Part shown: positions 23,688 through 32,471 of the stretch, piece by piece
Numbering within the stretch: position 1 is the first letter of the stretch
How the letters are laid out: each line of letters starts with the position of its first letter
Source of the DNA: Rhodopseudomonas pentothenatexigens
GTDB lineage: Bacteria > Pseudomonadota > Alphaproteobacteria > Rhizobiales > Xanthobacteraceae
NCBI RefSeq assembly: GCF_900218015.1
Contig: NZ_UFQQ01000006.1
Span: 182,811 to 246,810 of the forward strand
Length of the DNA stretch: 64,000 nucleotides
Reading direction: 5' to 3'
The notes under the pieces: generated by a model
Databases searched by the model: none
The model's input: only the letters and a program-made list of their open reading frames with translations
Told to the model about the DNA's origin: nothing
Position numbers and translations under genes: made by a program

Positions 23688-24113
23688 ATGGATCACGACA
23701 GCAACGTGCGGACCGGCGGATGCCACTGCGGCGCGGTACGGTTCGAGGTGACGCTGAGCGACGGCTTCGACTCGATCCGGCGCTGCACCTGTTCGTATTG
23801 CCGGATGCGCGGTGCGGTGGTGGCGATGGCGGAGATGGGCGGGATCAAGATCCTGCAGGGCGAAGACGTGCTGACGACCTATCGCTTCCACACCGGCACG
23901 GCGCAGCACTTCTTCTGCTCACGCTGCGGCATCTACACCCACCATCAGCGACGATCCAATACGAACCTTTACGCCGTCAACGTCGCCTGCCTGGACGGCG
24001 TCAGCCCGTTCGACTTCACCGAAGTGCCGGTGATGGATGGCGTCAATCACACCAACGATACCGGCCAGCCGACCCGCCGCGCCGGCACGCTGCGCTTCAT
24101 CGCGTCGGAGTGA
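23688..24113 (+). CDS. GFA family zinc protein (glutathione-dependent formaldehyde-activating-like)
   Basis: A 141-residue Mss4-like fold protein. Zinc-binding cysteines are visible as GGCHCGAVRFEV, RRCTCSYCRMRG and FFCSRCGIYTHH, the full GFA pattern. Family members range from formaldehyde-glutathione adduct formation to unknown roles, so the substrate is open. GGAGG stands 10 bases before the start. It interrupts the tail gene order between the peptidase and the tip protein. Confidence 0.85.
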   Translation: MDHDSNVRTGGCHCGAVRFEVTLSDGFDSIRRCTCSYCRMRGAVVAMAEMGGIKILQGEDVLTTYRFHTGTAQHFFCSRCGIYTHHQRRSNTNLYAVNVACLDGVSPFDFTEVPVMDGVNHTNDTGQPTRRAGTLRFIASE

Positions 24114-24194
24114 CGGTACGCGCCTCGAAAGATGGCTGCGTTTGTCCCTGGTTGGCCTGTGACCGCACTTCGCGTGTGCTCGCAACAGGCAAAG

Positions 24195-24302
24195 CCTCAT
24201 GGTGAGGAGGCGCGAAGCGCCGTCTCGAACCATGCGCCGCGAGTCACGCGTGGCCTCATCCTTCGAGACGCCCGGCTTTGCCGGGCTCCTCAGGACGAGG
24301 AC
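24195..24302. repeat. Dispersed palindromic repeat of the Bradyrhizobiaceae type
   Basis: Two related arms: 24195-24233 (beginning CCTCATGGTGAGGAGGCG and containing GCGAAGCGC) and 24254-24302 (beginning CCTCATCCTTCGAGACGCC and containing CCCGGCTTTGCCGGG, ending CTCAGGACGAGGA). Each folds into a hairpin and parts of one arm (TCTCGAA/TTCGAGA) pair with the other. This family is common between genes in Rhodopseudomonas and Bradyrhizobium. It fills most of the gap 24114-24375, in which I see no gene. Confidence 0.75.
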
Positions 24303-24375
24303 TCAGTGCCCTCGACAATCGGCAATTCCGCTTCGATCAATCGACCAAGCGAACTAATCGCCTGGATGATCAAGT

Positions 24376-24843
24376 TCAGGCGTGCGCCTTGGCGTTGGCA
24401 GCCTTGGTCTCGGCGATCATCCGTTTGATGGCGTCGACGGTTTCGGGCGGCAGGTGCCGCGCGGCGCCGAGCGCGACGTACAGCGCATTCAGCGTGTTGC
24501 GGCGAGCCTCCGGCGGGATCACCATCTTGGCGCGCGGGCCTTCGGCGAGGCCGTACAGCGCCTGCGCGGCGAGATCGAGATCGTAGCCCCACAGCCAGCA
24601 CCACAGCCGCACCGCGGTCGACCAGCCGCGCTGATAGGCACGCAGCGCGGTGCCGGCTTCGAACAGTGCCTTGACGGCGGCGTCGCGGGTGGCCTCGGGG
24701 GCGCCGGCGTCGACCCCGGAGTAGCGCTCGGCGATGTCGAGCACTTCGATCCGCTTGGCCTGCAACGCCACCACCGGCTTGCCGATGAAGTACACGGCCA
24801 CATAAGCGACGATCGCAACCGCCACGCTCGCTAGAAAGTCCAT
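24376..24843 (-). CDS. Membrane-anchored protein of unknown function
   Basis: A 155-residue protein with one N-terminal membrane helix (FLASVAVAIVAYVAVYFIGK). The rest is soluble and helical (TALRAYQRGWSTAVRLWCWL, LDLAAQALYGLAEGPRAKMV, HLPPETVDAIKRMIAETKAA). The ATG at 24843 is preferred because AGGA precedes it; the longer frame to 24888 has no such site. No family is recognised. It diverges from the MarR operon. Confidence 0.65.
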   Translation of the reverse strand: MDFLASVAVAIVAYVAVYFIGKPVVALQAKRIEVLDIAERYSGVDAGAPEATRDAAVKALFEAGTALRAYQRGWSTAVRLWCWLWGYDLDLAAQALYGLAEGPRAKMVIPPEARRNTLNALYVALGAARHLPPETVDAIKRMIAETKAANAKAHA

Positions 24844-24963
24844 CGCCTGATCCTGCCGGCCGCCTCGCCCAAGCCGGGTACGATGCAAATGCCGCGCACC
24901 CCGTCAACGCCGCCGGCATTGAACTTCCGTCGCGTCCGGCCGAGCAGGGGGCGGTTCGGCATA

Positions 24964-24999
24964 TTGACAGCAAGCTGTCGAAATGACAGAATGCTGTCA
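24964..24999 (+). promoter_or_regulatory. Promoter with two palindromic MarR-type operators
   Basis: TTGACA at 24964-24969 is a perfect -35 box, and CAGAAT at 24987-24992 is a fair -10 box 17 bases later. Two palindromes overlap it: GACAGC-AA-GCTGTC at 24966-24979 and TGACAG-AATG-CTGTCA at 24984-24999. The second one reaches the A of the MarR start codon. Autorepression by the MarR protein is the natural reading. Transcription would start close to the ATG, and no Shine-Dalgarno is present, so the mRNA may be leaderless. Confidence 0.75.
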
Positions 25000-25472
25000 T
25001 GATCGATGCAGCCGACGCCCCGTTCGACCACCCCGCCAACGCCCTGGTGCTGGAAGTTTTCCGGCTCAACGGCGCGCTGATCAGGTTCGGCGACGCGCTG
25101 GTGAAGCCGCTTGGGCTGACCAGCGCGCGCTGGCAGGTGCTCGGTTCGGTCGCCCACGGCCGCGGCACGTTCTCGGTAGCAAGGCTCGCCGACAACATGG
25201 GGCTGGCGCGGCAATCGGTGCAGCGGATCGTCGACGAACTGGCGGAGGCCGGGCTGGTCGGCTTCGCGCCGAACCCGGCACACAAGCGGGCCAAGCTGGT
25301 GGTGCTGACGCCGCGCGGCGAGCGGGTGTTCGCGCAGGCCAGCGAACTGTGGCTGCCGGTCGCCGACGCCATGATCGCCGGCGCCGATCCGCGTCAGCTC
25401 CGCAAGACCAGGGATGCGCTGATCGCGCTCCGCGATCGGCTCGACAGCCAACTCAGCGACAGGAGTTCGTAA
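24999..25472 (+). CDS. MarR-family transcriptional regulator
   Basis: A 157-residue winged-helix repressor. The helical N-terminus (LVLEVFRLNGALIRFGDALV) leads to the wHTH TSARWQVLGSVAHGRGTFSV-ARLADNMGLARQSVQRIVDE, followed by the wing AGLVGFAPNPAHKRAKLVVL. It is the first gene of an operon with a membrane protein and a cytochrome b561. The paired palindromes at its promoter are likely its own binding sites. The inducer is unknown. Confidence 0.9.
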   Translation: MIDAADAPFDHPANALVLEVFRLNGALIRFGDALVKPLGLTSARWQVLGSVAHGRGTFSVARLADNMGLARQSVQRIVDELAEAGLVGFAPNPAHKRAKLVVLTPRGERVFAQASELWLPVADAMIAGADPRQLRKTRDALIALRDRLDSQLSDRSS

Positions 25473-25925
25473 ATGATCAAGAAGCTCCACCCGATCGCCG
25501 GCATCATCGCGTTTCTCACCATCCTCCTGTTCTGGACCTCGACCGTGGTGGTCGAGCTCGGCGGCGACGAGGCCGCGATCGCCGCCGTGAAGCTCCGCAT
25601 CCTGTGGGGCCTCGCGGTGCTGATCCCGGCGATCGCTATTGCGGGGGCCAGCGGCTTCAAGCTCGGCGGCCAATCCCCGCATCCGGTCGTCGCCGCCAAG
25701 CGCTGGCGGATGCCGTTCATCGCGCTCAACGGCATCGCCGTGCTGGTGCCGTGCGCGGTTGTGCTGCAGCAGCGCGCCGCCGCCGGTCAGTTCGACCAGA
25801 TCTTCACGGTGGTGCAGGCGGTGGAGCTGATCGCCGGTGCGATCAACATGACGCTGATCGGGCTGAGCATCCGCGACGGCTTCCGGCTGACGCGGCGGTT
25901 CGGCCTGTCGGCCGCGACGCACTGA
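25473..25925 (+). CDS. Four-helix membrane protein of unknown function
   Basis: A 150-residue protein with four hydrophobic segments: IAGIIAFLTILLFWTSTVVV, LWGLAVLIPAIAIAGAS, FIALNGIAVLVPCAVVLQQR and ELIAGAINMTLIGLSI. A histidine (LHPIAG) near the first helix and one at the end could bind haem, but this is not proven. Its ATG follows the MarR stop directly, with AGGAG inside the end of the MarR gene. Together with the next gene it may form a small membrane redox unit. Confidence 0.75.
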   Translation: MIKKLHPIAGIIAFLTILLFWTSTVVVELGGDEAAIAAVKLRILWGLAVLIPAIAIAGASGFKLGGQSPHPVVAAKRWRMPFIALNGIAVLVPCAVVLQQRAAAGQFDQIFTVVQAVELIAGAINMTLIGLSIRDGFRLTRRFGLSAATH

Positions 25926-25952
25926 GATTCTTCCGCGATCGGAACGACGGCG

Positions 25953-26522
25953 ATGGCTCTCAACAGTTCATCCGACCAATACGGCACGGTGGCGGTGACG
26001 ATCCATTGGCTCACCGCCGTCCTGATCCTGATCGCGCTGCTGACCGGCTTCCGCGCCGCGGCGGCCGAGGACGTTGCGACCGAGGCGGCGCTTCTACGAG
26101 TTCATCTGCCGGCGGCGATTCTGGTGCTGGTTCTCACCGTCGTCCGCGTGGTGTGGTGGCTCGGCATCGACGATAAGCCGGAGCCGATCGCCGGGGCGCC
26201 GTCCGCGCAGCAGGTCATCGCGCGTATCGTGCACCTGTTGTTCTACGTGGTGGTGTTCGGCATGGTCGCGAGCGGCACCGGCATGATGCTGGCGAGCGGA
26301 GCGCTGCCGGCGATCTTCTCGCACGACGCCACGTCGCTGCCGGAGTACTGGCGCTACCGGCCGCGCATCCCGCACGGCTTCGGCGCCCGGCTGCTGATCG
26401 TGCTCTTGATCGCGCATGTCGCGGCGGCGCTGTATCACCACCTCCGCGGCGACCGGGTGTTCGGCCGGATGTGGTTCGGCCGCAGTCCGACATCGCAGGA
26501 CGCGGCCGACCGCGCGGTGTGA
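25953..26522 (+). CDS. Cytochrome b561-family membrane protein
   Basis: A 189-residue di-haem b-type cytochrome. Haem ligands are likely the His of VAVTIHWLTAVLILIALLTG (helix 1), the His of RVHLPAAILVLVLTVVRV (helix 2), and those in ARIVHLLFYVVVFGMVASG and VLLIAHVAAALYHHLRGD. Proteins of this group move electrons between quinol and periplasmic acceptors or superoxide. It is the last gene of the MarR operon. Confidence 0.87.
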   Translation: MALNSSSDQYGTVAVTIHWLTAVLILIALLTGFRAAAAEDVATEAALLRVHLPAAILVLVLTVVRVVWWLGIDDKPEPIAGAPSAQQVIARIVHLLFYVVVFGMVASGTGMMLASGALPAIFSHDATSLPEYWRYRPRIPHGFGARLLIVLLIAHVAAALYHHLRGDRVFGRMWFGRSPTSQDAADRAV

Positions 26523-26650
26523 CCGCCGTCCTCTCGTAATCCACCACCGGCGTCACTCTCCATCTGCGATCCGGCTGAATCCTGGAAGCGTTCGCGCGGT
26601 GTCGGCGCGAGCGCGCAGCGGCGCGCGTTCTCTCGAGCGAAGTCGATCCC

Positions 26651-29600
26651 ATGGCAGCTCTCGTTCTCTCCGTCGCCGGCGCTGCGGCCGGTGCGCTGTT
26701 CGGTCCTGTCGGCGCGATCGCCGGGCGGATCGCCGGCGCACTGATCGGCAATGCGCTCGATCAGTCGCTGTTCGGCGGCAGCAGCGATACGTCGCGTGCG
26801 GTCGAGGGGCCGCGGCTCGCCGATCTCGACGTGATGGCCTCGACCGAAGGCGCGCCGGTCCCGCGGGTTTATGGCCGTGCCCGGCTCGCCGGTCAGGTGA
26901 TCTGGGCGACCGCGCTCGAGGAGGTGATCAGCGTCGAGCAGAGCACCACCGGCGGCGGAGGCGGCGGCAAGGGCTTCGGTGGCGGCGGGGGCGGGCAGAC
27001 CACGACCACCACCACGACCTACAGTTACTTCGGCAATTTCGCGGTCGGGCTGTGCGAGGGACCGATCGGCCGGGTGGCGCGGATCTGGGCGGACGGCAAG
27101 CCGCTCGATCTGTCGGGCCTCACCATTCGCGTCCATCGCGGCACCGAGGATCAGGCGCCGGACGGGCTGATCGTCGCCAAGCAGGGCGCCGGCCATACGC
27201 CGGCCTATCGCGGGCTGGCTTACGTCGTGTTCGAGCGGCTGCCGCTGGCCGATTTCGGCAACCGGATTCCGCAATTGTCGTTCGAGATCGTGCGGCCGAT
27301 CGGCCGGCTCGAACAGATTACGCGCGCGGTGACGCTGATCCCCGGCACCACCGAATTCGGCTATGAGCCGGCGACGCGGGTGCAGGTGCTCGGCGCCGGC
27401 AGCGCGGCGCCGGAGAACCGCCATGTCGCCTACGCGCCGTCCGATGTGCTCGCCTCGCTCGACGATCTGCAGGGCGTCTGTCCCGGGCTGCAGCGCGTCG
27501 CGCTGGTAGTGGCGTGGTTCGGCACTGACTTGCGGGCGCAGGCCTGCACCGTCGAGCCCGGCGTCGAGCGCCGCGACAAGAGGCTCGATCATGGCTCCTG
27601 GTCGGTGGCCGGCGCGACGCGCGCCAGCGCGCGTCTGATCTCGCAGGTCGAGGGCCGCCCCGCCTATGGCGGCACGCCGTCCGACGACAGCGTGGTTCAT
27701 CTGATCGGCGAACTGAAAGCACGCGGGTTGAAGATCACGTTCTATCCGTTCGTGGTGATGGACGTGCCGGCCGGAAATGGCCTGCCCAATCCCTGGACCG
27801 GCGCGGCGCCGCAGCCGCCTTATCCCTGGCGCGGCCGCATCAGTTGCGATCCGGCGCCCGGCGTGCCGGGCTCACCGCAGGGGACGGCGACGGCCGCCGC
27901 CCAGGTGGCGCAGTTCTTCGCCGGCGGTGCCTGGAACTATCGCCGCATGATCCTGCACTACGCGCAGCTCTGCGCCCATGCCGGCGGCGTCGATGCGTTC
28001 CTGATCGGCTCGGAGCTGCGCTCGCTGACGCGCGTGCGCTCCGCGCCCGGCGTGTACCCGGCGGTTCAGCAGCTCGTCGCGCTCGCCGCCGACGTCAAGG
28101 CGATCGTCGGCAGCGGCACACTGGTGACTTATGGGGCCGACTGGACCGAATACGGCGCCGACGTGGTGACGCCGGACGGCTCCGAGATCCGGTTTCCGCT
28201 CGATCCGCTGTGGGCCTCGCCCGCGATCGGTGCGATCGGGATCGATTACTACGCGCCGCTCGCCGACTGGCGCGACGACGCCGGCCATCTGGACTCGGCG
28301 CTCGCCGCCACCAGCTACGACCGCGCCTACCTTGCCGGCAACGTCGAGGCCGGGGAGGGCTACGACTGGTACTACCCGGACGCGGCGGCCCGCGCAGCCC
28401 AAGCGCGGGTGCCGATCACCGACGGGCTCGGCAAGCCGTGGATCCACCGTGTCAAGGACATCCGCAGCTTCTGGTCGCAGCCGCATCACGAACGGGTCGG
28501 CGGCGCCGAGCTGGCCTCGCCGACCGGCTGGGTGCCGATGAGCAAGCCGGTATGGCTGACCGAGGTCGGCTGCCCGGCGGTCGACAAGGGCGCCAATCAG
28601 CCGAGCGTGTTCCCCGATCCGAAATCGAGCGAGAACTTCGCGCCGTATTTCTCCAGCGGCGAGCGCGACGATCTGATCCAGCGCCGCTACCTCGAATGTC
28701 TGATTGCCGCGTTCAGCGCCGAGGCGCGCAATCCGGTTTCGCCGCTGTATGGCGGTGCGATGATCGATCTGTCGGCGATTCACTTGTGGACCTGGGACGC
28801 GCGGCCCTATCCGGTGTTTCCCGCCGCTGAGGATGTGTGGAGCGATGCGCCGAACTGGACCAGCGGTCACTGGTTGACCGGCCGGCTCGGCGGTGCGCCG
28901 CTCGATGCGCTGATTGCCGCGCTGCTCACTGACGCCGGTGTCAGTGGCGTCGACAGCAGCGATCTGCGCGAAGGCTGCGACGGCTATGTGGTCGACCGGC
29001 CGATGGCACCGCGGGCGATGATCGAGCCGTTGGCGCTGGCCTACAGCTTCGAGGCGGAGGCGGCCGGCGGCGTGCTGCGCTTCGTGCAGCGCGGCGGCGC
29101 GCCGGTGATCGAACTGAACGACGACGATCTGGTGCTGCCCGACAAGGGCGCGCCGTGGCGGCTGACGCGGGCGCAGGAGACCGAGCTGCCGCGCGAAACC
29201 GCGATCGCCTACAGCGACGCGCTGGCCGACTACCGCCGCGCCGCCGCTAGCTCGCGCCGGCTGGTCGGCGGCGCGGCGCGGATGGTGAAGGCCGATCTCG
29301 CGGTCGTCACCAGCGACGCCGCGGCGACCCGGCGCGCCGAGATCGTGCTGCAGGATCTGTGGGCCGGCCGCGAGCGCGCCAGCTTCGCGCTGGGCTTGCG
29401 GCATCTGCGGCTGGCGCCCGGCGACGTGGTGGCGCTGACGCTCGCCGGCCGGCGGCGGCTGGTCGAGATCGACGAGGTGGTCGACACCACTACGCGGCAG
29501 ATCACGGCGCGCAGCATCGATCCCGACGTGTTCGCGCTGCCGCAGCGGATGCCGCGGCCGGCCGCGGCGACGATCCCGCCGGCACTCGGCCCGGCCGAAG

Positions 29601-30523
29601 TGATTGCGCTCGACCTGCCGGTGATCGATGCCGCGGCGCCGGACGTGCTGACCAGGCTCGCGGTGTTCGCCAATCCGTGGCCGGTGGCGGAGACGATCTA
29701 CGCGTCGGCCGACGGCGCCAGCTATCAGCCGCTGACCAGCGCGCCGGCGCGCACCATCATCGGCACCACGCTCGATCCGCTGCCGCGCGGGCCGCTGGCG
29801 CGGTGGGACCGCGCCACGACGTTTCGGGTGCGGATCGGCGGCGGCGCGCTGGCGTCGCTGTCGGAGCTGCGGGTGCTGGCCGGCGGCAACGCCGCGGCGG
29901 TGCAGACCCCGGACGGCGGCTGGGAGATCCTGCAATTCGCGAGCGCCGAACTGATCGACGGCAACATTTATCGCTTGGCGCATCTGCTGCGCGGCCAGGC
30001 CGGCAGCGACGGCGCGATGCGCGATCATGTGCCGGAAGGCGCGCGGTTCGTGCTGCTCGATCACCATCTGGTGCCGATCGCACGCGGGCTGTCGGCGCTC
30101 GGCCGCAGCCTGCGGCTGCGCGTCGTCGCAAGCGGGCGCAGCCATGACGATCCGAGCGCGGTCGAGCTGACCGTGACGCCGGGGCCGACCGCGCTGCGGC
30201 CGCTGGCGCCGGTGCATCTTTCCGCGCGCCGCACCGCCGGCGGCATTCAGCTCGGCTGGATTCGCCGCACCCGGATCGACGGCGACGGCTGGGGCGTCGA
30301 GGTGCCGCTCGGCGAGGACGGCGAAGCCTACGCGCTCGACATCCTCGGCGCCGGCGGCGCGGTGGTACGGACGATGCAGACCGCGCTGCCGCAGACGCTG
30401 TACGCCGCCGCCGACGAGCTCGCCGATTTCGGCGCGCCGCAGACTTCGCTCACCGTCCGCGTCGCCCAGCTTTCCGCCACCGTCGGGCCGGGCTTCGCCG
30501 CGACCGCCACTTTCGCGCTGTAG
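26651..30523 (+). CDS. GTA tail tip / host-specificity protein (gp15-like megatron)
   Basis: A 1290-residue baseplate protein, close to the length of GTA gp15. Order of parts: a hydrophobic glycine/alanine-rich start (residues 1-35) like a membrane-inserting segment, a poly-glycine stretch near residue 100 (GGGGKGFGGGGG), the domain with AVGLCEGPIGRVARIWADGK, a TIM-barrel glycosidase-like domain in roughly residues 400-700 (SELRSLTRVRS, VTYGADWTEYG, AIGIDYYAPLADWRDD, WLTEVGCPAVDKG), then the phage tail domain and fibronectin-like C-terminal parts. It probably binds and degrades the recipient's surface polysaccharide. Confidence 0.94.
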   Translation: MAALVLSVAGAAAGALFGPVGAIAGRIAGALIGNALDQSLFGGSSDTSRAVEGPRLADLDVMASTEGAPVPRVYGRARLAGQVIWATALEEVISVEQSTTGGGGGGKGFGGGGGGQTTTTTTTYSYFGNFAVGLCEGPIGRVARIWADGKPLDLSGLTIRVHRGTEDQAPDGLIVAKQGAGHTPAYRGLAYVVFERLPLADFGNRIPQLSFEIVRPIGRLEQITRAVTLIPGTTEFGYEPATRVQVLGAGSAAPENRHVAYAPSDVLASLDDLQGVCPGLQRVALVVAWFGTDLRAQACTVEPGVERRDKRLDHGSWSVAGATRASARLISQVEGRPAYGGTPSDDSVVHLIGELKARGLKITFYPFVVMDVPAGNGLPNPWTGAAPQPPYPWRGRISCDPAPGVPGSPQGTATAAAQVAQFFAGGAWNYRRMILHYAQLCAHAGGVDAFLIGSELRSLTRVRSAPGVYPAVQQLVALAADVKAIVGSGTLVTYGADWTEYGADVVTPDGSEIRFPLDPLWASPAIGAIGIDYYAPLADWRDDAGHLDSALAATSYDRAYLAGNVEAGEGYDWYYPDAAARAAQARVPITDGLGKPWIHRVKDIRSFWSQPHHERVGGAELASPTGWVPMSKPVWLTEVGCPAVDKGANQPSVFPDPKSSENFAPYFSSGERDDLIQRRYLECLIAAFSAEARNPVSPLYGGAMIDLSAIHLWTWDARPYPVFPAAEDVWSDAPNWTSGHWLTGRLGGAPLDALIAALLTDAGVSGVDSSDLREGCDGYVVDRPMAPRAMIEPLALAYSFEAEAAGGVLRFVQRGGAPVIELNDDDLVLPDKGAPWRLTRAQETELPRETAIAYSDALADYRRAAASSRRLVGGAARMVKADLAVVTSDAAATRRAEIVLQDLWAGRERASFALGLRHLRLAPGDVVALTLAGRRRLVEIDEVVDTTTRQITARSIDPDVFALPQRMPRPAAATIPPALGPAEVIALDLPVIDAAAPDVLTRLAVFANPWPVAETIYASADGASYQPLTSAPARTIIGTTLDPLPRGPLARWDRATTFRVRIGGGALASLSELRVLAGGNAAAVQTPDGGWEILQFASAELIDGNIYRLAHLLRGQAGSDGAMRDHVPEGARFVLLDHHLVPIARGLSALGRSLRLRVVASGRSHDDPSAVELTVTPGPTALRPLAPVHLSARRTAGGIQLGWIRRTRIDGDGWGVEVPLGEDGEAYALDILGAGGAVVRTMQTALPQTLYAAADELADFGAPQTSLTVRVAQLSATVGPGFAATATFAL

Positions 30524-30535
30524 GAGGATGCGATC

Positions 30536-32467
30536 ATGACCGCCACCGCCAATCTCGGGCTGCCCTTCATCGAGGCGGCGCAGGCGCAGAAGCACGTCAC
30601 CCACAACGAGGCGCTGCGCATCCTCGACGCCGCGATCCAGATCGCGGTTCTCGACCGCAACCGCAATGCGCCGCCGGCGGACCCGGCCGAAGGCGCGCGC
30701 CACATCGTCGCCGCCGGCGCGACCGGCGCCTGGAGCGGCCACGACGATGCGATCGCGAGCTGGCAGGACGGTGCCTGGGCGTTCCTGGCGCCGAAGCCGG
30801 GCTGGTGCGTGTGGTCGGTCGCCGACGACGTGCTGCTGGTCTATGACGGCAGCCACTGGCGCGATCTGCGCGACCTGCGGGTGTCGCTCGACAACGCCGC
30901 ACGGCTCGGCGTCGGCACCACCGCGGCGGCGCCGAATCTGCTCGCGGTCAAGTCGAACGCCGCGCTGTTCGCCGCGATCGAGCCGGCCGCGGGTGGCAGC
31001 GGCGACATCCGTGTCCAGCTCGCCAAGGCCCGCCCGGCCGATACCGCCTCGGTGGTGTTCTCCAACGCCTATTCGGGCCGCGCTGAATTCGGCCTGGTCG
31101 GCTCCGATGCGTTCAAGCTCAAGGTCTCGGCCGACGGCGCGGACTGGACCGAGGCGCTGATCGTCGATCCCGCCAGCGGCGCTCTGGCGTTGCCGCGCGC
31201 GGTGGTGTTGCCCGGCGTGGTCGCGCCGCCGCTGCTCACCGCCGACCAGAACGACTACGATCCGCCCGGCCTCGCGGCCGCTTCGCAACTGCGCTTGTCG
31301 AGCGACGCCACAAGGTCGATCACCGGCCTCGCCGGCGGCGTCGCGGGGCGCGTCCTTGTCGTCACCAATGTCGGGGGCAACCCGATCCGCCTCGACAACG
31401 GTCATGCGGCGTCGGCCGCCGCCAATCGGTTCGCGTTGAAGCGGACCGCGGTGCTGCATCCGGGCGACGCGATTCCGCTGCTCTACGACGCCGCCTCGCT
31501 GCGCTGGCGCGCGCTGGCGGTGCAGTCCAGCGAAACCGTGGTGCCGCCGCAGGGCCGGCTGACTCTGAGCAGCGGCGTCGCGGTCACCACCGCGGACATC
31601 GCGGGCGCCGCCGCGATCTACTACACGCCGTATGCCGGGCAGGCCGCGCCGATCCACGACGGGTCGCAATTGCTGATGGCCGATCTCGGCGGCGAATTCG
31701 CGCTCGCGCTCGACGGCAATTCCGGCCACGCCGGCTATCATCAGGCGGCGAACAATTTCGATCTCTACGTCTTCCTCGACGGCGCCGGCGTGCCGCGCCT
31801 CGGCAGCGGCCCACGCTGGTCGGCCGGCGCCGGCGGTTCCGACACCTCGCGCGGCACCGGCGCCAATGAGATTGCCGTGGTCCAGGGAATCGCCGTCAAT
31901 GCCGCGACGATTCAGCTCCGCACCGGCAGCGCCGCCGGCGATCTCGCCACCGTCGCGCCGTGGCGGGCCACCTATGTCGGCTCGTTCCGCACCACCGCCG
32001 ACGGCCAGACCGAGGACAGCGCCGGCAAACGGCTGCTCTACAACGCCCACCACCAGATCGCCCGGCCGCTCCGAGTCGCGGAGAGCACCGCATCGTGGAC
32101 GTATTCGGCGGCGAGCTATCGGCAAGCCAATGGGTCGGCCGCGAACCAGGTGGCGCTGATGCGGGGCCAGGATATTCAGATTGTCCATGCAGAGGTGATC
32201 GGAACCGCCGCCAACAGTACCGCTACTTTTCGGTCCCTTCGTGTCGGCATCGGCATCGACAGTTCGACGACAAATGTCGCGCGAGTCGGGATCAATTCCG
32301 CATCGAACTTGGTGAATTCAGTGCCATCCGCGATCTACGACGGACTTCCCGGGCTCGGATACCGCGAGGTTCGGTGGCTGGAATTTGGCGGTGGCGCAGA
32401 CACGCAAACCTGGTACGGCGGGGGCGCCGGCGTTCAGTCGGGAATGTCAGGTTGGTGCTTGCAGTAG
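30536..32467 (+). CDS. DUF2793 phage protein, probable tail fibre
   Basis: A 643-residue protein starting 13 bases after the tip gene. The DUF2793 domain occupies the first 110 residues: NLGLPFIEAAQAQKHVTHNE-ALRILDA, then WQDGAWAFLAPKPGWCVWSV. The rest is beta-rich and repetitive, as expected for a fibre or spike (LDNAARLGVGTTAAAPNLLA, FSNAYSGRAEFGLVGSDAFK). The last 120 residues are encoded by less GC-rich DNA and may have been exchanged, as is common for receptor-binding tips. Confidence 0.85.
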   Translation: MTATANLGLPFIEAAQAQKHVTHNEALRILDAAIQIAVLDRNRNAPPADPAEGARHIVAAGATGAWSGHDDAIASWQDGAWAFLAPKPGWCVWSVADDVLLVYDGSHWRDLRDLRVSLDNAARLGVGTTAAAPNLLAVKSNAALFAAIEPAAGGSGDIRVQLAKARPADTASVVFSNAYSGRAEFGLVGSDAFKLKVSADGADWTEALIVDPASGALALPRAVVLPGVVAPPLLTADQNDYDPPGLAAASQLRLSSDATRSITGLAGGVAGRVLVVTNVGGNPIRLDNGHAASAAANRFALKRTAVLHPGDAIPLLYDAASLRWRALAVQSSETVVPPQGRLTLSSGVAVTTADIAGAAAIYYTPYAGQAAPIHDGSQLLMADLGGEFALALDGNSGHAGYHQAANNFDLYVFLDGAGVPRLGSGPRWSAGAGGSDTSRGTGANEIAVVQGIAVNAATIQLRTGSAAGDLATVAPWRATYVGSFRTTADGQTEDSAGKRLLYNAHHQIARPLRVAESTASWTYSAASYRQANGSAANQVALMRGQDIQIVHAEVIGTAANSTATFRSLRVGIGIDSSTTNVARVGINSASNLVNSVPSAIYDGLPGLGYREVRWLEFGGGADTQTWYGGGAGVQSGMSGWCLQ

Positions 32468-32471
32468 CGTG

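Noticed and set aside
27872..32188. A 1438-codon open frame on the minus strand across the tip and DUF2793 genes.
   Set aside because: The plus strand there carries clear phage domains; the minus frame is Arg/His/Asp-rich low-complexity text typical of the complement of GC-rich genes.
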